Notes under the pieces: model-generated | Databases searched by the model: none | Told to the model about the DNA's origin: nothing | Seen by the model: the letters and a program-made list of their open reading frames with translations, nothing else | Translations under genes and position numbers: made by a program | Shown here: piece by piece, positions 26,838 through 36,001 of the stretch | Numbering within the stretch: position 1 is the stretch's first letter | How the letters are laid out: the number at the start of each line of letters is the position of its first letter | Assembly (NCBI GenBank): GCA_903822175.1 | Contig: CAIJOB010000002.1 | Span: 1-64,000, forward strand | Origin: an uncultured Alphaproteobacteria bacterium | GTDB lineage: Bacteria > Pseudomonadota > Alphaproteobacteria > Caulobacterales > Caulobacteraceae | Length of the DNA: 64,000 bases | Direction: 5' to 3'

Positions 26838-28961
26838 CTATTTGCCAGGCGTGGCGCCTAGCTTCCGCGTCAGATATTCCGCCGTCGCGGTGTCCGCCTT
26901 GAGCCACGAGCCGTAACGCAGGAAGCCGTGGATCTCGTCGGGGATCACCATCTGCTCGAAGTCGACGCCCTTCTTCTCCAGCCGGCTCGCCAAGTCGATC
27001 ATTTCGGCGAAATGGACATTGCGGTCGTCGTCGCCCTGGATGAGCAGCACCGGTGAGGTCCAGGTGGCGATATCGGCGTCCGGCGAGGCCTTGAAGGCGG
27101 TCTCCAGCGCCTTGTCCAGGTCGCCCTTCTCATAGCGGTCGGTCCGCGCCCCGGCCTGCCGCGCCACCGTGCGCGACCAGTCATGCACCCCGTGGAAATC
27201 GACGCCGGCCTTGAAGATGTCGGAGTTGCGGGCCAGCGCCAGCGCCGTCAAAAGGCCGCCGTAGGAGCCGCCCCAGATGCCGATCCGGTTGGGGTCGACC
27301 CCGGCCGTCTGCTGCAGGAAGCGGCCGGCCGCGGCCACGTCCTGGTACTCCGAAGACCCCAACGCCCCGCCCTTCGGCCAGTGCTGGAAATCCCAGCCAT
27401 AGCCGATGCCCAGGCGGTAGTTCACCGACAGCACCGTGAACCCATGCGCCGCCATGTACTGGTTCATGGCGTAGGCGTTGGAATAGTAGTCCATGTAGGA
27501 CCAGCCCAGCATCATCTGCCGGAACGACCCGCCGTGGACGAAGATCACCGCCGGCTGGGTCTTGGAGCCGGGCGCCTGGAACAGTTGGCCTTCGATGGTC
27601 AGGCCATCCGGGGCCTTCCAGCTCACTTTCTTCGGGACCACGAACTGCGCGCCGGCGAACTCAGGCGGCGGCGCTTGGCCGGCAAGCTGGCGCGGGCCTG
27701 AGCCGTTGGCGGCCATCACGTCGACGACCGGCGGATTCTTGGCGTCTGCCTTGATGAAGGCCACGCCGTTGGACAACGCCGCCGGGCTCCATTCCAGCGT
27801 CATCCCGCTGCTCAGCGCCACCGGCGCACCGCCGTCGATCCCGACCCGGTAGAGGTGGCGGCGCTGATTGTCGTCGCCCGCCGCGCCGGTGTTGGCGGAA
27901 TAGATCACCGACTTGCCGTCGCGGCCCATGGCGACGTGCTCGACCATGAAGGCGCCGGGCGTCAGCAACTTCGCCTCGCCGCCGCCCGCAGGGATTGAAT
28001 AGAGGTGCGGCCAGTTGTCGGCCTCTGACAGGAAGACCAGCTTGCCGGTCTCCGCCCAGGCCAGGTTCGCCTGCCCCGCCACGTCGGGATAGGAGCCGTG
28101 CAGGTCCTCGCCGCTCTTCCACACCCGCTTGCCGGCCCCACTGGCGATGTCCGCCGTCCAGATCGACCAGGGGCGCGGCTGGCGCTCCAGCAGCGACAGC
28201 GGCGCGCCGCCCCGGCCCGGCTGGCGGGTGAAGGCGACCTGCTTGCCATCCGGCGACCACACCGGCTCACGGTCGACGCCGGTCGAGGGCGCGAGCCAGT
28301 CAATGGGCTGATCGCCGCCGCCGAAGACCCCGACAAAGGCGTGGTCGCCATCGCGCATGGATGAAAAGGCCAGCTTCGTCCCATCCGGCGACCAGCTGAG
28401 TTCGCTGTCCTTGCCCCGATCGAAGAACAGCTTCTTCGCGCCTGTCCCATCGAGCTTGGCGGTCCAGACCACGCCCTCCTTCAGATATGCCAACTCGCCC
28501 TTCGAGGAGACCGCCGGCGCATCGCCCTCGACGATCTTGGCGGCAGGCTTGGCGCCCGTCGGGTCGGCCAGCCACAGGGTCACCTTCGGCTCATCTGCGC
28601 TGAGCGCCGGGTCGGGCGACAGATTGCCAATCGCCGGCCAGTTGCCGTCGTGGTCGCCGCCGCGCACAAAGATGAGCGTCTTGCCGTCCGGCGAGAACGT
28701 CAGCTGCGTCAGCTCCTGCCCGTCGTCGGCGGTGAACCCCGTCACCTGCCGGGGCGTGAAATCTGGCCCCGACGCCGCCCAGACGTTGCGCACGCCCTTG
28801 ACCACCCGCACCCAGGCGATGGCGTCGGCGTGCTCGGCGCTCACCAGACCCAGGGTGAACGAATAGGCCAGGGCGTCGGCGACGCTGAAGCCGTCGGCCG
28901 CCTTTGCAGTCGTGCCGACGAGCAGCGCCGCAACTGAAACCGCCGCAAGAAACCCACGCAT
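26838..28961 (-). CDS. Exported S9 family (prolyl oligopeptidase-type) peptidase
   Basis: The ATG at 28961 follows GAGGGGGA and gives 707 aa; a TTG at 28979 is less likely. A signal peptide (cleavage near AKA-A) is followed by a WD40/TolB-like beta-propeller with repeated SPDGK motifs, and then an alpha/beta-hydrolase domain. The catalytic serine is in GIWGGSYGG (near residue 565), with Asp in QGDDD near 643 and His in DEIHGF near 676. This is the layout of dipeptidyl-peptidase IV and acylaminoacyl-peptidase relatives, acting in the periplasm. It starts 14 bp after the acyl-CoA dehydrogenase stop. Confidence 0.92.
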   Translation of the reverse strand: MRGFLAAVSVAALLVGTTAKAADGFSVADALAYSFTLGLVSAEHADAIAWVRVVKGVRNVWAASGPDFTPRQVTGFTADDGQELTQLTFSPDGKTLIFVRGGDHDGNWPAIGNLSPDPALSADEPKVTLWLADPTGAKPAAKIVEGDAPAVSSKGELAYLKEGVVWTAKLDGTGAKKLFFDRGKDSELSWSPDGTKLAFSSMRDGDHAFVGVFGGGDQPIDWLAPSTGVDREPVWSPDGKQVAFTRQPGRGGAPLSLLERQPRPWSIWTADIASGAGKRVWKSGEDLHGSYPDVAGQANLAWAETGKLVFLSEADNWPHLYSIPAGGGEAKLLTPGAFMVEHVAMGRDGKSVIYSANTGAAGDDNQRRHLYRVGIDGGAPVALSSGMTLEWSPAALSNGVAFIKADAKNPPVVDVMAANGSGPRQLAGQAPPPEFAGAQFVVPKKVSWKAPDGLTIEGQLFQAPGSKTQPAVIFVHGGSFRQMMLGWSYMDYYSNAYAMNQYMAAHGFTVLSVNYRLGIGYGWDFQHWPKGGALGSSEYQDVAAAGRFLQQTAGVDPNRIGIWGGSYGGLLTALALARNSDIFKAGVDFHGVHDWSRTVARQAGARTDRYEKGDLDKALETAFKASPDADIATWTSPVLLIQGDDDRNVHFAEMIDLASRLEKKGVDFEQMVIPDEIHGFLRYGSWLKADTATAEYLTRKLGATPGK

Positions 28962-28975
28962 ATGATTGTTCCCCC

Positions 28976-30145
28976 TCAATAATTCTTCGGCAGACCCAGA
29001 ACCCGCTCGGCGATGAAGTTGAAGATCATCTCGCGGCTCACCGGCGCCAGGCGCGGGATCATCGCCTCGCGGAAGTAGCGCTCGACGTCATATTCCTTGG
29101 CGTAGCCCATGCCGCCGTGCGCCATCACCGCCGCCTCGCAGGCCCGGAACCCCGCCTCGCCGCCCAGGTACTTCGCCGCATTGGCCTCGGCCCCGCATTC
29201 GCGGCCGGCGTCGTAGAGGGCGGCGGCCTTGAAGGCCATCAGGTTGGCGGCCTCCAGCTCGGCCCAGCAGCGCGCCAGCGGGTGCGCCACGCCCTGGTTC
29301 TGGCCGATGGGCCGGCCGAACACGATGCGCTCCTTGGCGTAGCCTGCCGCCTTGTTCAGCGCCGCGCGGCCCAGCCCCACCGCCTCGGCGCCGATCAGGA
29401 TCCGCTCCGGGTTCAGCCCCTGCAGCAGGTAGTAGAAGCCCTTGCCCTCCTCGCCCACCAGGGCGTCGGCCGGGACCTCCAGGTCGTCGATGAACACCGA
29501 GTTCGATTCCACCGCCTTGCGGCCCATCTTGGGGATCGGCGTCGCCTGGATCTTCTCGCGGTCGAAGTCGACATAGAACAGGCTGATGCCGTCAGTGGCC
29601 TTCTTCACCTCGGCGCGCGGCGTCGTGCGGGCGACGATCAGCATCTTGGTCGCCCGCTGCGCCATGGTGGTCCACATCTTGCGGCCACGGATGACGTAGC
29701 CCTCGTTGGTCCGTTTCGCCTGGGTGGTCAGGCTGGTGGTGTCCAGGCCAGCATCCGGCTCGGTGACCCCGAAGCACATCTTGTCCTCGCCCGAGATCAG
29801 CCGGGGAATGAGTTTCTGCTTCTGCTCAGCCGTCCCGAACTTCACCAGCGGCATGGGCCCAAAGATGTTCAGGTGGAGCGCGCTGGCGCCCGAAAACCCA
29901 GCGCCGCTCTCCGCCACCGCCTGCATGGCGATCGCCGCCTCGATAACCCCCAGGCCCGATCCGCCCAGCTCCACCGGCATGGCCGCGCCCAGCCATCCAG
30001 CGCCCGCCATCGCCGCCACGAAATCCTCGGGAAATTCGCCGGTCTCGTCGGTACGCCGCCAATAGGCCGCATCGAAGCGCTCGCAGAGCTTCAGGACCCC
30101 CTCGCGGATCGCCTCCTGCTCCTCGCTGAACCAGAACCCGTTCAT
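28976..30145 (-). CDS. Acyl-CoA dehydrogenase
   Basis: This 389-residue FAD enzyme introduces a double bond into acyl-CoA thioesters. The N-terminal helical domain, the MCFGVTEPDAGLDTTSL flavin-binding segment, and the C-terminal AVMAHGGMGYAKEYDVERYFREA block are all typical. The start ATG at 30145 overlaps the stop of the upstream FAD oxidase gene by 4 bp (ATGA), so the two are coupled. Chain-length or branched substrate preference cannot be judged from sequence. The electron acceptor ETF is not nearby. Confidence 0.93.
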   Translation of the reverse strand: MNGFWFSEEQEAIREGVLKLCERFDAAYWRRTDETGEFPEDFVAAMAGAGWLGAAMPVELGGSGLGVIEAAIAMQAVAESGAGFSGASALHLNIFGPMPLVKFGTAEQKQKLIPRLISGEDKMCFGVTEPDAGLDTTSLTTQAKRTNEGYVIRGRKMWTTMAQRATKMLIVARTTPRAEVKKATDGISLFYVDFDREKIQATPIPKMGRKAVESNSVFIDDLEVPADALVGEEGKGFYYLLQGLNPERILIGAEAVGLGRAALNKAAGYAKERIVFGRPIGQNQGVAHPLARCWAELEAANLMAFKAAALYDAGRECGAEANAAKYLGGEAGFRACEAAVMAHGGMGYAKEYDVERYFREAMIPRLAPVSREMIFNFIAERVLGLPKNY

Positions 30146-31176
30146 GCCGCCTCCCCGCTTTCGAACCTGCCCGGATCGAAGCGCCGCGCATAGGGACCAG
30201 AGTCCGCGCCGGTGACGCAAGCCGCCACGACCTGGGCGACCAGCGGGGCCAGCAGCCAGCCGTTGCGCCGTGCGCCTACCGCCAGGATCACGCCGGGCAT
30301 TGCCGAAAACCCAGCCATCGGCAGGCCATCGGCCGTCGCCGCCCTAACGCCGGCGAAGGCGTCAAAAGCCGCCCCGGCCAGGCCCGGCAATAGTCGGGCC
30401 GCGGCGGCTGCCAGAGGCGCCAAGGTGATGAGGTCGATCTCGGTGTCACTGTGGCCGACCTCCATGGTCGCGCCGATCGCCAGACCTTGGGCGCCCCGCA
30501 CGACGTAGCACCCCTCGCCACGCAGACTGAAGCCACCGCCGCCAGCGCCGTCCAGGCGCAGGATCTGCCCCTTGATCGGCGACAGCCCAGACAGCTCCGG
30601 CGCTTCCGGCAGCAGACCAGGGTCCGCACCCGTGGCGACCACCAGCCAGTCGGCACCGCCTCGGCCGCTGACCGTCCAGGGTCGAAACTGTACGCCGGCC
30701 GCCTCAGCCGCCGCCCGCAGCGCCGTGAGCGCAGGCCGGGGCTCCAGCCGCCAGTCCTCGCGCACCAGCACGGCTTCCAGGCCAGGTGAAATTCCCGGCG
30801 CGAGGTCCTCCAGCATCCCACGCGGCACGTCGGCGCCGCGCATGCCCATCCGGGCCAGCCGCGCGCGGATGTCCGCCAGCCAGGCCTCGCTGCCGACTGC
30901 CGCCGTGCCGGACCGGTCGACGGTGATCCCCGCCCGCGCCGCGAGCCCCGGCCACAGGTTGCGCGCCGCCAGCAAGAGGTCGAGGTCGCCGGCGGTCTCA
31001 GCGTCCAGTGCCGCTTCGAAGACCGGCGCCAGCATCCCCGCCGCCACGGCCGAGGCCTGCGGCCCCTTCGCCGGATCGCAGACGGTCACCGCGCAGCCCG
31101 CGTCAGCCAGAGCCAGCGCGCTCACCAGCCCCAGCGCGCCCGCGCCCGCCACGATCACCTTGGGCCCCTTGCTCAT
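30142..31176 (-). CDS. FAD-dependent amino-acid oxidase family protein (DAO/ThiO-like)
   Basis: This 344-residue protein has an N-terminal FAD-binding Rossmann motif (GAGALGLVSALALADAG at residues 11-27) and the DAO-family C-terminal region with a late GARRNGWLLAP glycine-rich turn. Such enzymes oxidise amino acids or sarcosine-like amines; ThiO-type glycine oxidases in thiamine synthesis are the closest shape. No thi genes are adjacent, so I do not assign ThiO. The gene is coupled to the acyl-CoA dehydrogenase by a 4-bp overlap, which is an unusual pairing. Confidence 0.8.
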   Translation of the reverse strand: MSKGPKVIVAGAGALGLVSALALADAGCAVTVCDPAKGPQASAVAAGMLAPVFEAALDAETAGDLDLLLAARNLWPGLAARAGITVDRSGTAAVGSEAWLADIRARLARMGMRGADVPRGMLEDLAPGISPGLEAVLVREDWRLEPRPALTALRAAAEAAGVQFRPWTVSGRGGADWLVVATGADPGLLPEAPELSGLSPIKGQILRLDGAGGGGFSLRGEGCYVVRGAQGLAIGATMEVGHSDTEIDLITLAPLAAAAARLLPGLAGAAFDAFAGVRAATADGLPMAGFSAMPGVILAVGARRNGWLLAPLVAQVVAACVTGADSGPYARRFDPGRFESGEAA

Positions 31177-31243
31177 CCGCCTAACGAGCCGCCTCCCTCG
31201 CGAAAATCAAGCGGAACCCCCGGAGGTTCGACGTTGCGCTCCA

Positions 31244-31394
31244 GTTCCTCCCCCGTAGCGGCAGGTACGGGCGAGGTGGCCCGAAGGGTCGGAGGGGGCG
31301 CTGGGGCCGCGCGCCGGACTCGGTGCGCGGGCAGCGCCCCCTCCACCACATTCGTGGTACCCCTCCCCCGAAGTGTTCCCTTAGGGGGAGGAAC
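31244..31394. repeat. GC-rich nested palindromic element
   Basis: The outer arms GTTCCTCCCCC (31244-31254) and GGGGGAGGAAC (31384-31394) are perfect inverted copies. The inner arms GGAGGGGGCGCTG (31291-31303) and CAGCGCCCCCTCC (31332-31344) are perfect 13-mers. The whole would form a long cruciform in the spacer between divergent genes. It shares its CTCCCCC and GAGGGGG building blocks with the element at 20545-20712. Confidence 0.8.
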
Positions 31395-31430
31395 TTTGAC
31401 TCCGCCCCCAGCGCAGCCCTTGATGGCGCC

Positions 31431-32219
31431 ATGCCCTCTCTCGTCACCGTCCGCTACGAACAGCACCCGCGCGGGCGCATCGCCTTCGTGGCCGTCGAGA
31501 ACCAGCAAAAGCTGAACAGCCTTTCGTCGCAGGTGATGGGTGAGTTCACCGACCTGTTCTATGGCCTCGCCGCAGACCTCGCGCTCCGCGCCGTCGTCCT
31601 GACCGGCGCCGGCGACAAGGCGTTCATCGGCGGCGCCAACATCGACGAGATGGCCGCCGTCAAAAGCCCCGCCCAGGGCCGCGCCTTCATCCAGAAGGTC
31701 CACGCCTGCTGCCAGGCGATCCGTGACACGCCGGTCCCGGTGATCGCGGCGATCAACGGCTGGTGCCTGGGCGCGGGGCTCGAGGTGGCCGCGGCCTGCG
31801 ACATGCGGCTGGCCGCCGACACCGCCCAGTTTGGCATGCCGGAGGTCAAGCTCGGCATCCCCTCGGTGGTGGAGGCGGCGCTGCTGCCCTCGCTGATCGG
31901 CTGGGGCCGCACCCGGCGCATCCTGATGACCGGCGAGACCTTCGGCGCCGCCGAGGCGCTGGCCTGGGGCCTGGTCGAGGAGGTCCATTCCCCGGCCCTG
32001 CTGTTCGCCGCGGTCGAGGACCTGCTGGACAAGCTGCTGGAAGCCGAGCCCCGCGCGGTGCAGATTCAGAAGGCCCTGATCCGCGCCTGGGAGGACCTGC
32101 CGCTCACCGCCGCCATCGCCGCCGGCGTCGACGCCTTCGAAGACGCCTGGACCACCGACGAACCCAAGGACGCCATGGCCGCTTTCCTGGCCGCTCGCGC
32201 GGCGGCTAAGCGCGGCTGA
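31431..32219 (+). CDS. Enoyl-CoA hydratase/isomerase family protein
   Basis: The ATG at 31431 gives 262 aa. The crotonase-fold signature is clear: GGANIDEM forms part of the first oxyanion loop, GWCLGAGLEVAAACD the second, and MPEVKLGIPSVVEAALLP carries the position of the catalytic glutamate. It would hydrate or isomerise an enoyl-CoA. The upstream spacer is a palindromic repeat, so the promoter is uncertain. It overlaps the end of the convergent LysR gene by 14 bp. Confidence 0.9.
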   Translation: MPSLVTVRYEQHPRGRIAFVAVENQQKLNSLSSQVMGEFTDLFYGLAADLALRAVVLTGAGDKAFIGGANIDEMAAVKSPAQGRAFIQKVHACCQAIRDTPVPVIAAINGWCLGAGLEVAAACDMRLAADTAQFGMPEVKLGIPSVVEAALLPSLIGWGRTRRILMTGETFGAAEALAWGLVEEVHSPALLFAAVEDLLDKLLEAEPRAVQIQKALIRAWEDLPLTAAIAAGVDAFEDAWTTDEPKDAMAAFLAARAAAKRG

Positions 32220-33159
32220 GGCCCGCCGCCCCACCACGGTCAGTCAATTCGGCCGCTATTTTCGTCAGCACCTGACGCAGTCTTGGCGCCGCGAACGCCA
32301 CAAAAGCTCGCTGTTTCGCCGTTCTCGCACTGGCCGAGGGCGACACCAGATGCACCGGGATCGGCGGCGGCTCGTGCTGGGGCAGCAGGATCACCAGCTG
32401 CCCGGCCATGACGGCCGCCGCGGCCTGGTAGGACATGACGCGAGTGACGCCATGCCCCGCCATGGCGGATTCGACCGCCGCCGCCGCCGAATTGACCATC
32501 AGGCGAGGCCGAATGGCCACCGGCGCCAACGACCGTCCAGGCGACGCGGCGAACCGCCAGACCTCCGCCTCCGCCGCGTCGTGCTCCATGATGCAGGCGT
32601 GGTCGCGCAGCGCCGACGGCGACGCCGGCGCGCCCCGCCGCGCGATATAGGACGGCGCGGCGCAGAGCACCCGGCGCACCTCGCCCAGCCGGGTCGCGAC
32701 CTGGGAGGAGTCCGGCAGGTGCGCCAGCCGCACCGCCATGTCGATCCCTTCCTCGACGAGGCTCGCGACACGGTCCAGCAGCAGGAGCCGAGCCTGCACC
32801 CCCGGATTGGCGTCCAGGAAATCGTCAAGCACCGGCCTCAGATGCAGTTGCCCGAACCGCAGCGGCGCGGTGAGGGTCAGGAGCCCGCTCGGCCGTTCCA
32901 GTTCCGCGGCGGCGCCGCGCTCCGCCGCATCGAGCGCGGCCAGCACCTCGCGGCAGGTCGCGATGTAACTCTCGCCGAATTGCGTCAGCCGCAGCGTCCG
33001 CGTGGTCCGGTGCAACAACTGCATCCCGAGCCGAGCCTCCAGCGCGGCGATCGCCCGGGTCACCGCGGCCGGCGAACAGCCCAGGCCCCGCGCCGCGGCC
33101 GCCAGCGACCCGCGATCCACCGCCGTGACGAAGGCGCGCAAAGCGTCGAGACGATCCAT
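32206..33159 (-). CDS. LysR family transcriptional regulator
   Basis: The ATG at 33159 gives 317 aa. The N-terminal winged helix (DALRAFVTAVDRGSLAAAAR through RTTRTLRLTQFG) and the C-terminal substrate-binding fold are typical of LysR regulators of the GbpR/AaeR-like group. The gene is divergent from the alpha/beta hydrolase at 33263 across about 100 bp, the usual arrangement for a LysR regulator controlling its neighbour. The inducer is unknown. Confidence 0.92.
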   Translation of the reverse strand: MDRLDALRAFVTAVDRGSLAAAARGLGCSPAAVTRAIAALEARLGMQLLHRTTRTLRLTQFGESYIATCREVLAALDAAERGAAAELERPSGLLTLTAPLRFGQLHLRPVLDDFLDANPGVQARLLLLDRVASLVEEGIDMAVRLAHLPDSSQVATRLGEVRRVLCAAPSYIARRGAPASPSALRDHACIMEHDAAEAEVWRFAASPGRSLAPVAIRPRLMVNSAAAAVESAMAGHGVTRVMSYQAAAAVMAGQLVILLPQHEPPPIPVHLVSPSASARTAKQRAFVAFAAPRLRQVLTKIAAELTDRGGAAGLSRA

Positions 33160-33262
33160 TGTTGCGATTTCTGCAATTGACCCTTGATCATTACGGGCAT
33201 TCAAACGCCGACTGCAACACGCATCTATGGGCCCTCAGCCAGCCCAGGCGTCAGGACGGCCC

Positions 33263-34123
33263 ATGCATCCGACTTTCCAGTCCCAATCGGTCGGCGACGT
33301 GGAGGTGTTCTATCGAGAGGCCGGGCCCGCCGATGGGCCGGTGATCCTGCTGCTGCACGGCTTCCCGACCGCGAGCCATATGTTCCGCGATCTCATTCCG
33401 GAGCTGGCCGGCCGCTACCGGGTCATCGCCCCGGATCTGCCAGGGTTCGGCAACACCGTTTCGCCACCGCGCGGCGCCTTCAACTACACCTTCGATAGCC
33501 TGGCGGACGTAATCGAGGGCTTCGTCGAGGCGCTCGGCCTCAGCCGCTACGCCCTCTACATCTTCGACTACGGCGCGCCGGTCGGCCTGCGCCTGGCAAT
33601 GCGACATCCGGAACGGGTGACGGCGATCGTCAGCCAAAACGGCAACGCCTACATCGAAGGCCTGAGCGACGCCTGGGAACCCTGGCAGGCCTATTGGCGC
33701 GACCCGACGCCAGCGAATCGCGAGGCCTGCCGGGTCTCGTTGGAGCCCGAGACCATCCGCCAATGGCAGTATTTCAATGGCGCCGACCGGGCGCTTGTCT
33801 CGCCGGACGGCTACACCCTGGACCTCGCCTATCTGGCTCGGCCCGGCGCCGATGAAATCCAGCTCGACCTCGTCCTGGACTATCGCACCAACCTTGAGCG
33901 CTACCCCGAGTTTCACGCCTATTTCCGTGCACACCAGCCGCCGTTCCTGGCGGCCTGGGGCCGCAACGACGCCCATTTCATCCCCGCGGGCGCCGAGGCC
34001 TACCGGCGCGACCTGCCGAACGCGGAGATCCACCTGCTCGACACCGGCCACTTCGCCCTGGAAACCCACGCCGCCGAGATCGGCGCCCTGATCCGCGCGT
34101 TCCTGGAACGGCAGGGCATCTGA
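33263..34123 (+). CDS. Alpha/beta hydrolase with aspartate nucleophile (epoxide hydrolase/dehalogenase type)
   Basis: The ATG at 33263 gives 286 aa. HGFPTASHMFRD forms the oxyanion loop. The nucleophile elbow reads YIFDYGAPVG, so the nucleophile is Asp102, not Ser, pointing to epoxide hydrolase or haloacid/haloalkane dehalogenase chemistry rather than esterase activity. The charge relay acid is in GRNDAHF and the histidine in DTGHFALE. It is followed after 2 bp by an oxidoreductase gene and shares a divergent promoter region with a LysR regulator. Confidence 0.87.
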   Translation: MHPTFQSQSVGDVEVFYREAGPADGPVILLLHGFPTASHMFRDLIPELAGRYRVIAPDLPGFGNTVSPPRGAFNYTFDSLADVIEGFVEALGLSRYALYIFDYGAPVGLRLAMRHPERVTAIVSQNGNAYIEGLSDAWEPWQAYWRDPTPANREACRVSLEPETIRQWQYFNGADRALVSPDGYTLDLAYLARPGADEIQLDLVLDYRTNLERYPEFHAYFRAHQPPFLAAWGRNDAHFIPAGAEAYRRDLPNAEIHLLDTGHFALETHAAEIGALIRAFLERQGI

Positions 34124-34125
34124 GT

Positions 34126-35136
34126 ATGGCGCAGGTCCCCCACCTGATGCAGGCGGCGGTCGCTGAGCGCGTGGGCGAGCCGCTCCGGCTACTGCAGGTG
34201 TCGACGCCACGTCCGGCCGCGGGCGAGGTGCTGATCAGGGTCGCGGCCAGCGCGGTCAATCCGCTCGACACCAAGATTCTCGCCGGCGCCGCCGAGCATG
34301 CCCGCCAGCCCCTGCCGGCCATTCTCGGCATCGATGTGGCCGGGGTTGTGGTCGCAGCCGGAGACCAGGTGACGCGGTTCCGCGTGGGCGACGCGGTGTT
34401 CGGCATGGCCGGCGGCGTCGGGGGCCATCCCGGGTCGCTGGCCGAATATATGGCGGCGGATGAGCGTCTCCTGGCGCGCAAACCCGCCAACCTGAGCCTG
34501 CGCGAGGCGGCGGCCGTGCCGCTGGTCTTCATCACCGCCTGGGAGGGCCTGGTCGACCGCGCGGCGGTCAGCGCCGGCCAGCACGTCTTGGTGCGCGGCG
34601 GCGCGGGCGGGGTCGGCCAGATGGCGCTGCAGATCGCCCGCGCGCGGGGCGCGGTCACCGCGGCCACCGGCTCGCCCGCCGCCAGCGAGGCCATCGAGCG
34701 CCTGGGTGCGACCTTCGTCGACAAGGCTGAGCCGCCGGCCGAGGTCGTCGCGCGCATGACCGGCGGCGAGGGCTTCGACATCGTGTTCGACACGGCGGGC
34801 GGCGCGTCGCTCGACGCGGCCTTCGCCATGGTCCGCCGGTTCGGCCATGTGGTCAGCGCGCTCGGCTGGGGCTCTCACGCCCTGGCGCCGCTGTCGTTCC
34901 GCGCCGCCAGCTATTCCGGTGTCTTCACCCTGCTGCCTCTGCTGACCGGTGATGGGCGCGATCATCACGGCGAGATCCTGGACGCGGCCCGGGCCCTGGC
35001 CGAGGCCGGCGACCTGACGCCCGCGCTGGACCCTCGCCATTTCACACTCGCCACCGCCGGCGACGCCTATCGCGCGGTCGAGACCGGCGAGGTGCACGGC
35101 AAGATCGTCGTCGACATCGAAGACCCCGCTGCATGA
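34126..35136 (+). CDS. NADP-dependent oxidoreductase, quinone oxidoreductase-like (MDR superfamily)
   Basis: This 336-residue protein has a GroES-like N-terminal domain and a Rossmann domain (VRGGAGGVGQMALQIARARGA). The zinc-ligand cysteines of alcohol dehydrogenases are absent, so it belongs to the zinc-free quinone oxidoreductase/zeta-crystallin branch. It likely reduces quinones or enones with NADPH. It starts 2 bp after the hydrolase stop and 25 bp before the next exported-protein gene, so it is probably part of a four-gene plus-strand operon (33263-36001). Confidence 0.92.
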   Translation: MAQVPHLMQAAVAERVGEPLRLLQVSTPRPAAGEVLIRVAASAVNPLDTKILAGAAEHARQPLPAILGIDVAGVVVAAGDQVTRFRVGDAVFGMAGGVGGHPGSLAEYMAADERLLARKPANLSLREAAAVPLVFITAWEGLVDRAAVSAGQHVLVRGGAGGVGQMALQIARARGAVTAATGSPAASEAIERLGATFVDKAEPPAEVVARMTGGEGFDIVFDTAGGASLDAAFAMVRRFGHVVSALGWGSHALAPLSFRAASYSGVFTLLPLLTGDGRDHHGEILDAARALAEAGDLTPALDPRHFTLATAGDAYRAVETGEVHGKIVVDIEDPAA

Positions 35137-35161
35137 GCGGCGCGCACCAGGAATAGACACC

Positions 35162-35560
35162 ATGACCCGCTTCTCATTCGCCGCCCCCGCGGTCGCCGCT
35201 GTGGCCCTGATCGCCTTCAGCGCCCAGGCGGCTCTGCCGATCACGCCGGGCGCCTATGTACGCGACGGCGTCCCCTGCCAGGACGCGCCGCTCGCCGCCG
35301 TGCTGGCCTACGATGGCAAGACTTTCTCCGGCCCGCACGAGAGCGACTGCGCCACCACCGTGCTCAGCCGCCGCGGCCAGACCTACCGGCTCAAGACCAC
35401 CTGCCACGCGGCCGGCGACGGCAGCCCGGCCGCCGCCTCCACGCAGGCGCAGACCGTGACGGTGCGCTCGGCGTCTCACATCACGTTTGGTCACACGACC
35501 GGCGCCGGCCAGACCGACCGCGCTGGCTACCGCCTCTGCCCCGCGGCATCCCAACGGTGA
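35162..35560 (+). CDS. Small exported protein of unknown function
   Basis: This 132-residue protein has a signal peptide (cleavage near AQA-A) and a mature domain of about 105 residues with four cysteines in a beta-rich pattern (VPCQDAPLA, SDCATTV, TTCHAAG and RLCPAAS), suggesting two disulfides in the periplasm. I do not recognise a family. It sits in the probable operon between the MDR oxidoreductase and a SnoaL-like gene. Confidence 0.75.
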   Translation: MTRFSFAAPAVAAVALIAFSAQAALPITPGAYVRDGVPCQDAPLAAVLAYDGKTFSGPHESDCATTVLSRRGQTYRLKTTCHAAGDGSPAAASTQAQTVTVRSASHITFGHTTGAGQTDRAGYRLCPAASQR

Positions 35561-35578
35561 GGCGATCAGGAGCTCCCC

Positions 35579-36001
35579 ATGTCTGACAACCTGACGACGC
35601 AAGACGCGAACAAGGCGCTGGTGCGCGCCGGTTTCGAACGCTGGGCGAACGGCACGGGGAGCCCGTTCGAACTCCTCGCGCCCGACGCCGAATGGACAAT
35701 TGTCGGCTCCTCGCCGCTGTCCAAGACCTACAGCCGCCAGCAGTTCCTCGACGAGGTGATCGGCCCGTTCAACGCGCGAATGGCCGAGCCGCTCAGGCCG
35801 AGCGTGCGGGGCATCTACGCCGACGGCGACATGGTGATCACCCTCTTCGACGCCCAGGGCGTGGCCAACGACGGCCAACCCTACCGCAACACCTACACCT
35901 GGTACTTCCAGATGCGGGCCGGCGTCGTCGACAAGGCCATAGCCTTCTTCGACCTGCGCGAGTTCGACGACTTCTGGGCGCGTGTGCCCCCCAAAAGCTA
36001 A
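35579..36001 (+). CDS. SnoaL/NTF2-like (ketosteroid isomerase fold) protein
   Basis: The 140-residue protein has the SnoaL-like pattern: an N-terminal helix (FERWANGTGSPFELLAPDAEW), then strands ending in YFQMRAGVVDKAIAFFDL. Family members range from isomerases and hydrolases to binding-only proteins. The fold is clear; the activity is not. It ends 4 bp into the convergent LysR gene and closes the small plus-strand operon. Confidence 0.85.
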   Translation: MSDNLTTQDANKALVRAGFERWANGTGSPFELLAPDAEWTIVGSSPLSKTYSRQQFLDEVIGPFNARMAEPLRPSVRGIYADGDMVITLFDAQGVANDGQPYRNTYTWYFQMRAGVVDKAIAFFDLREFDDFWARVPPKS

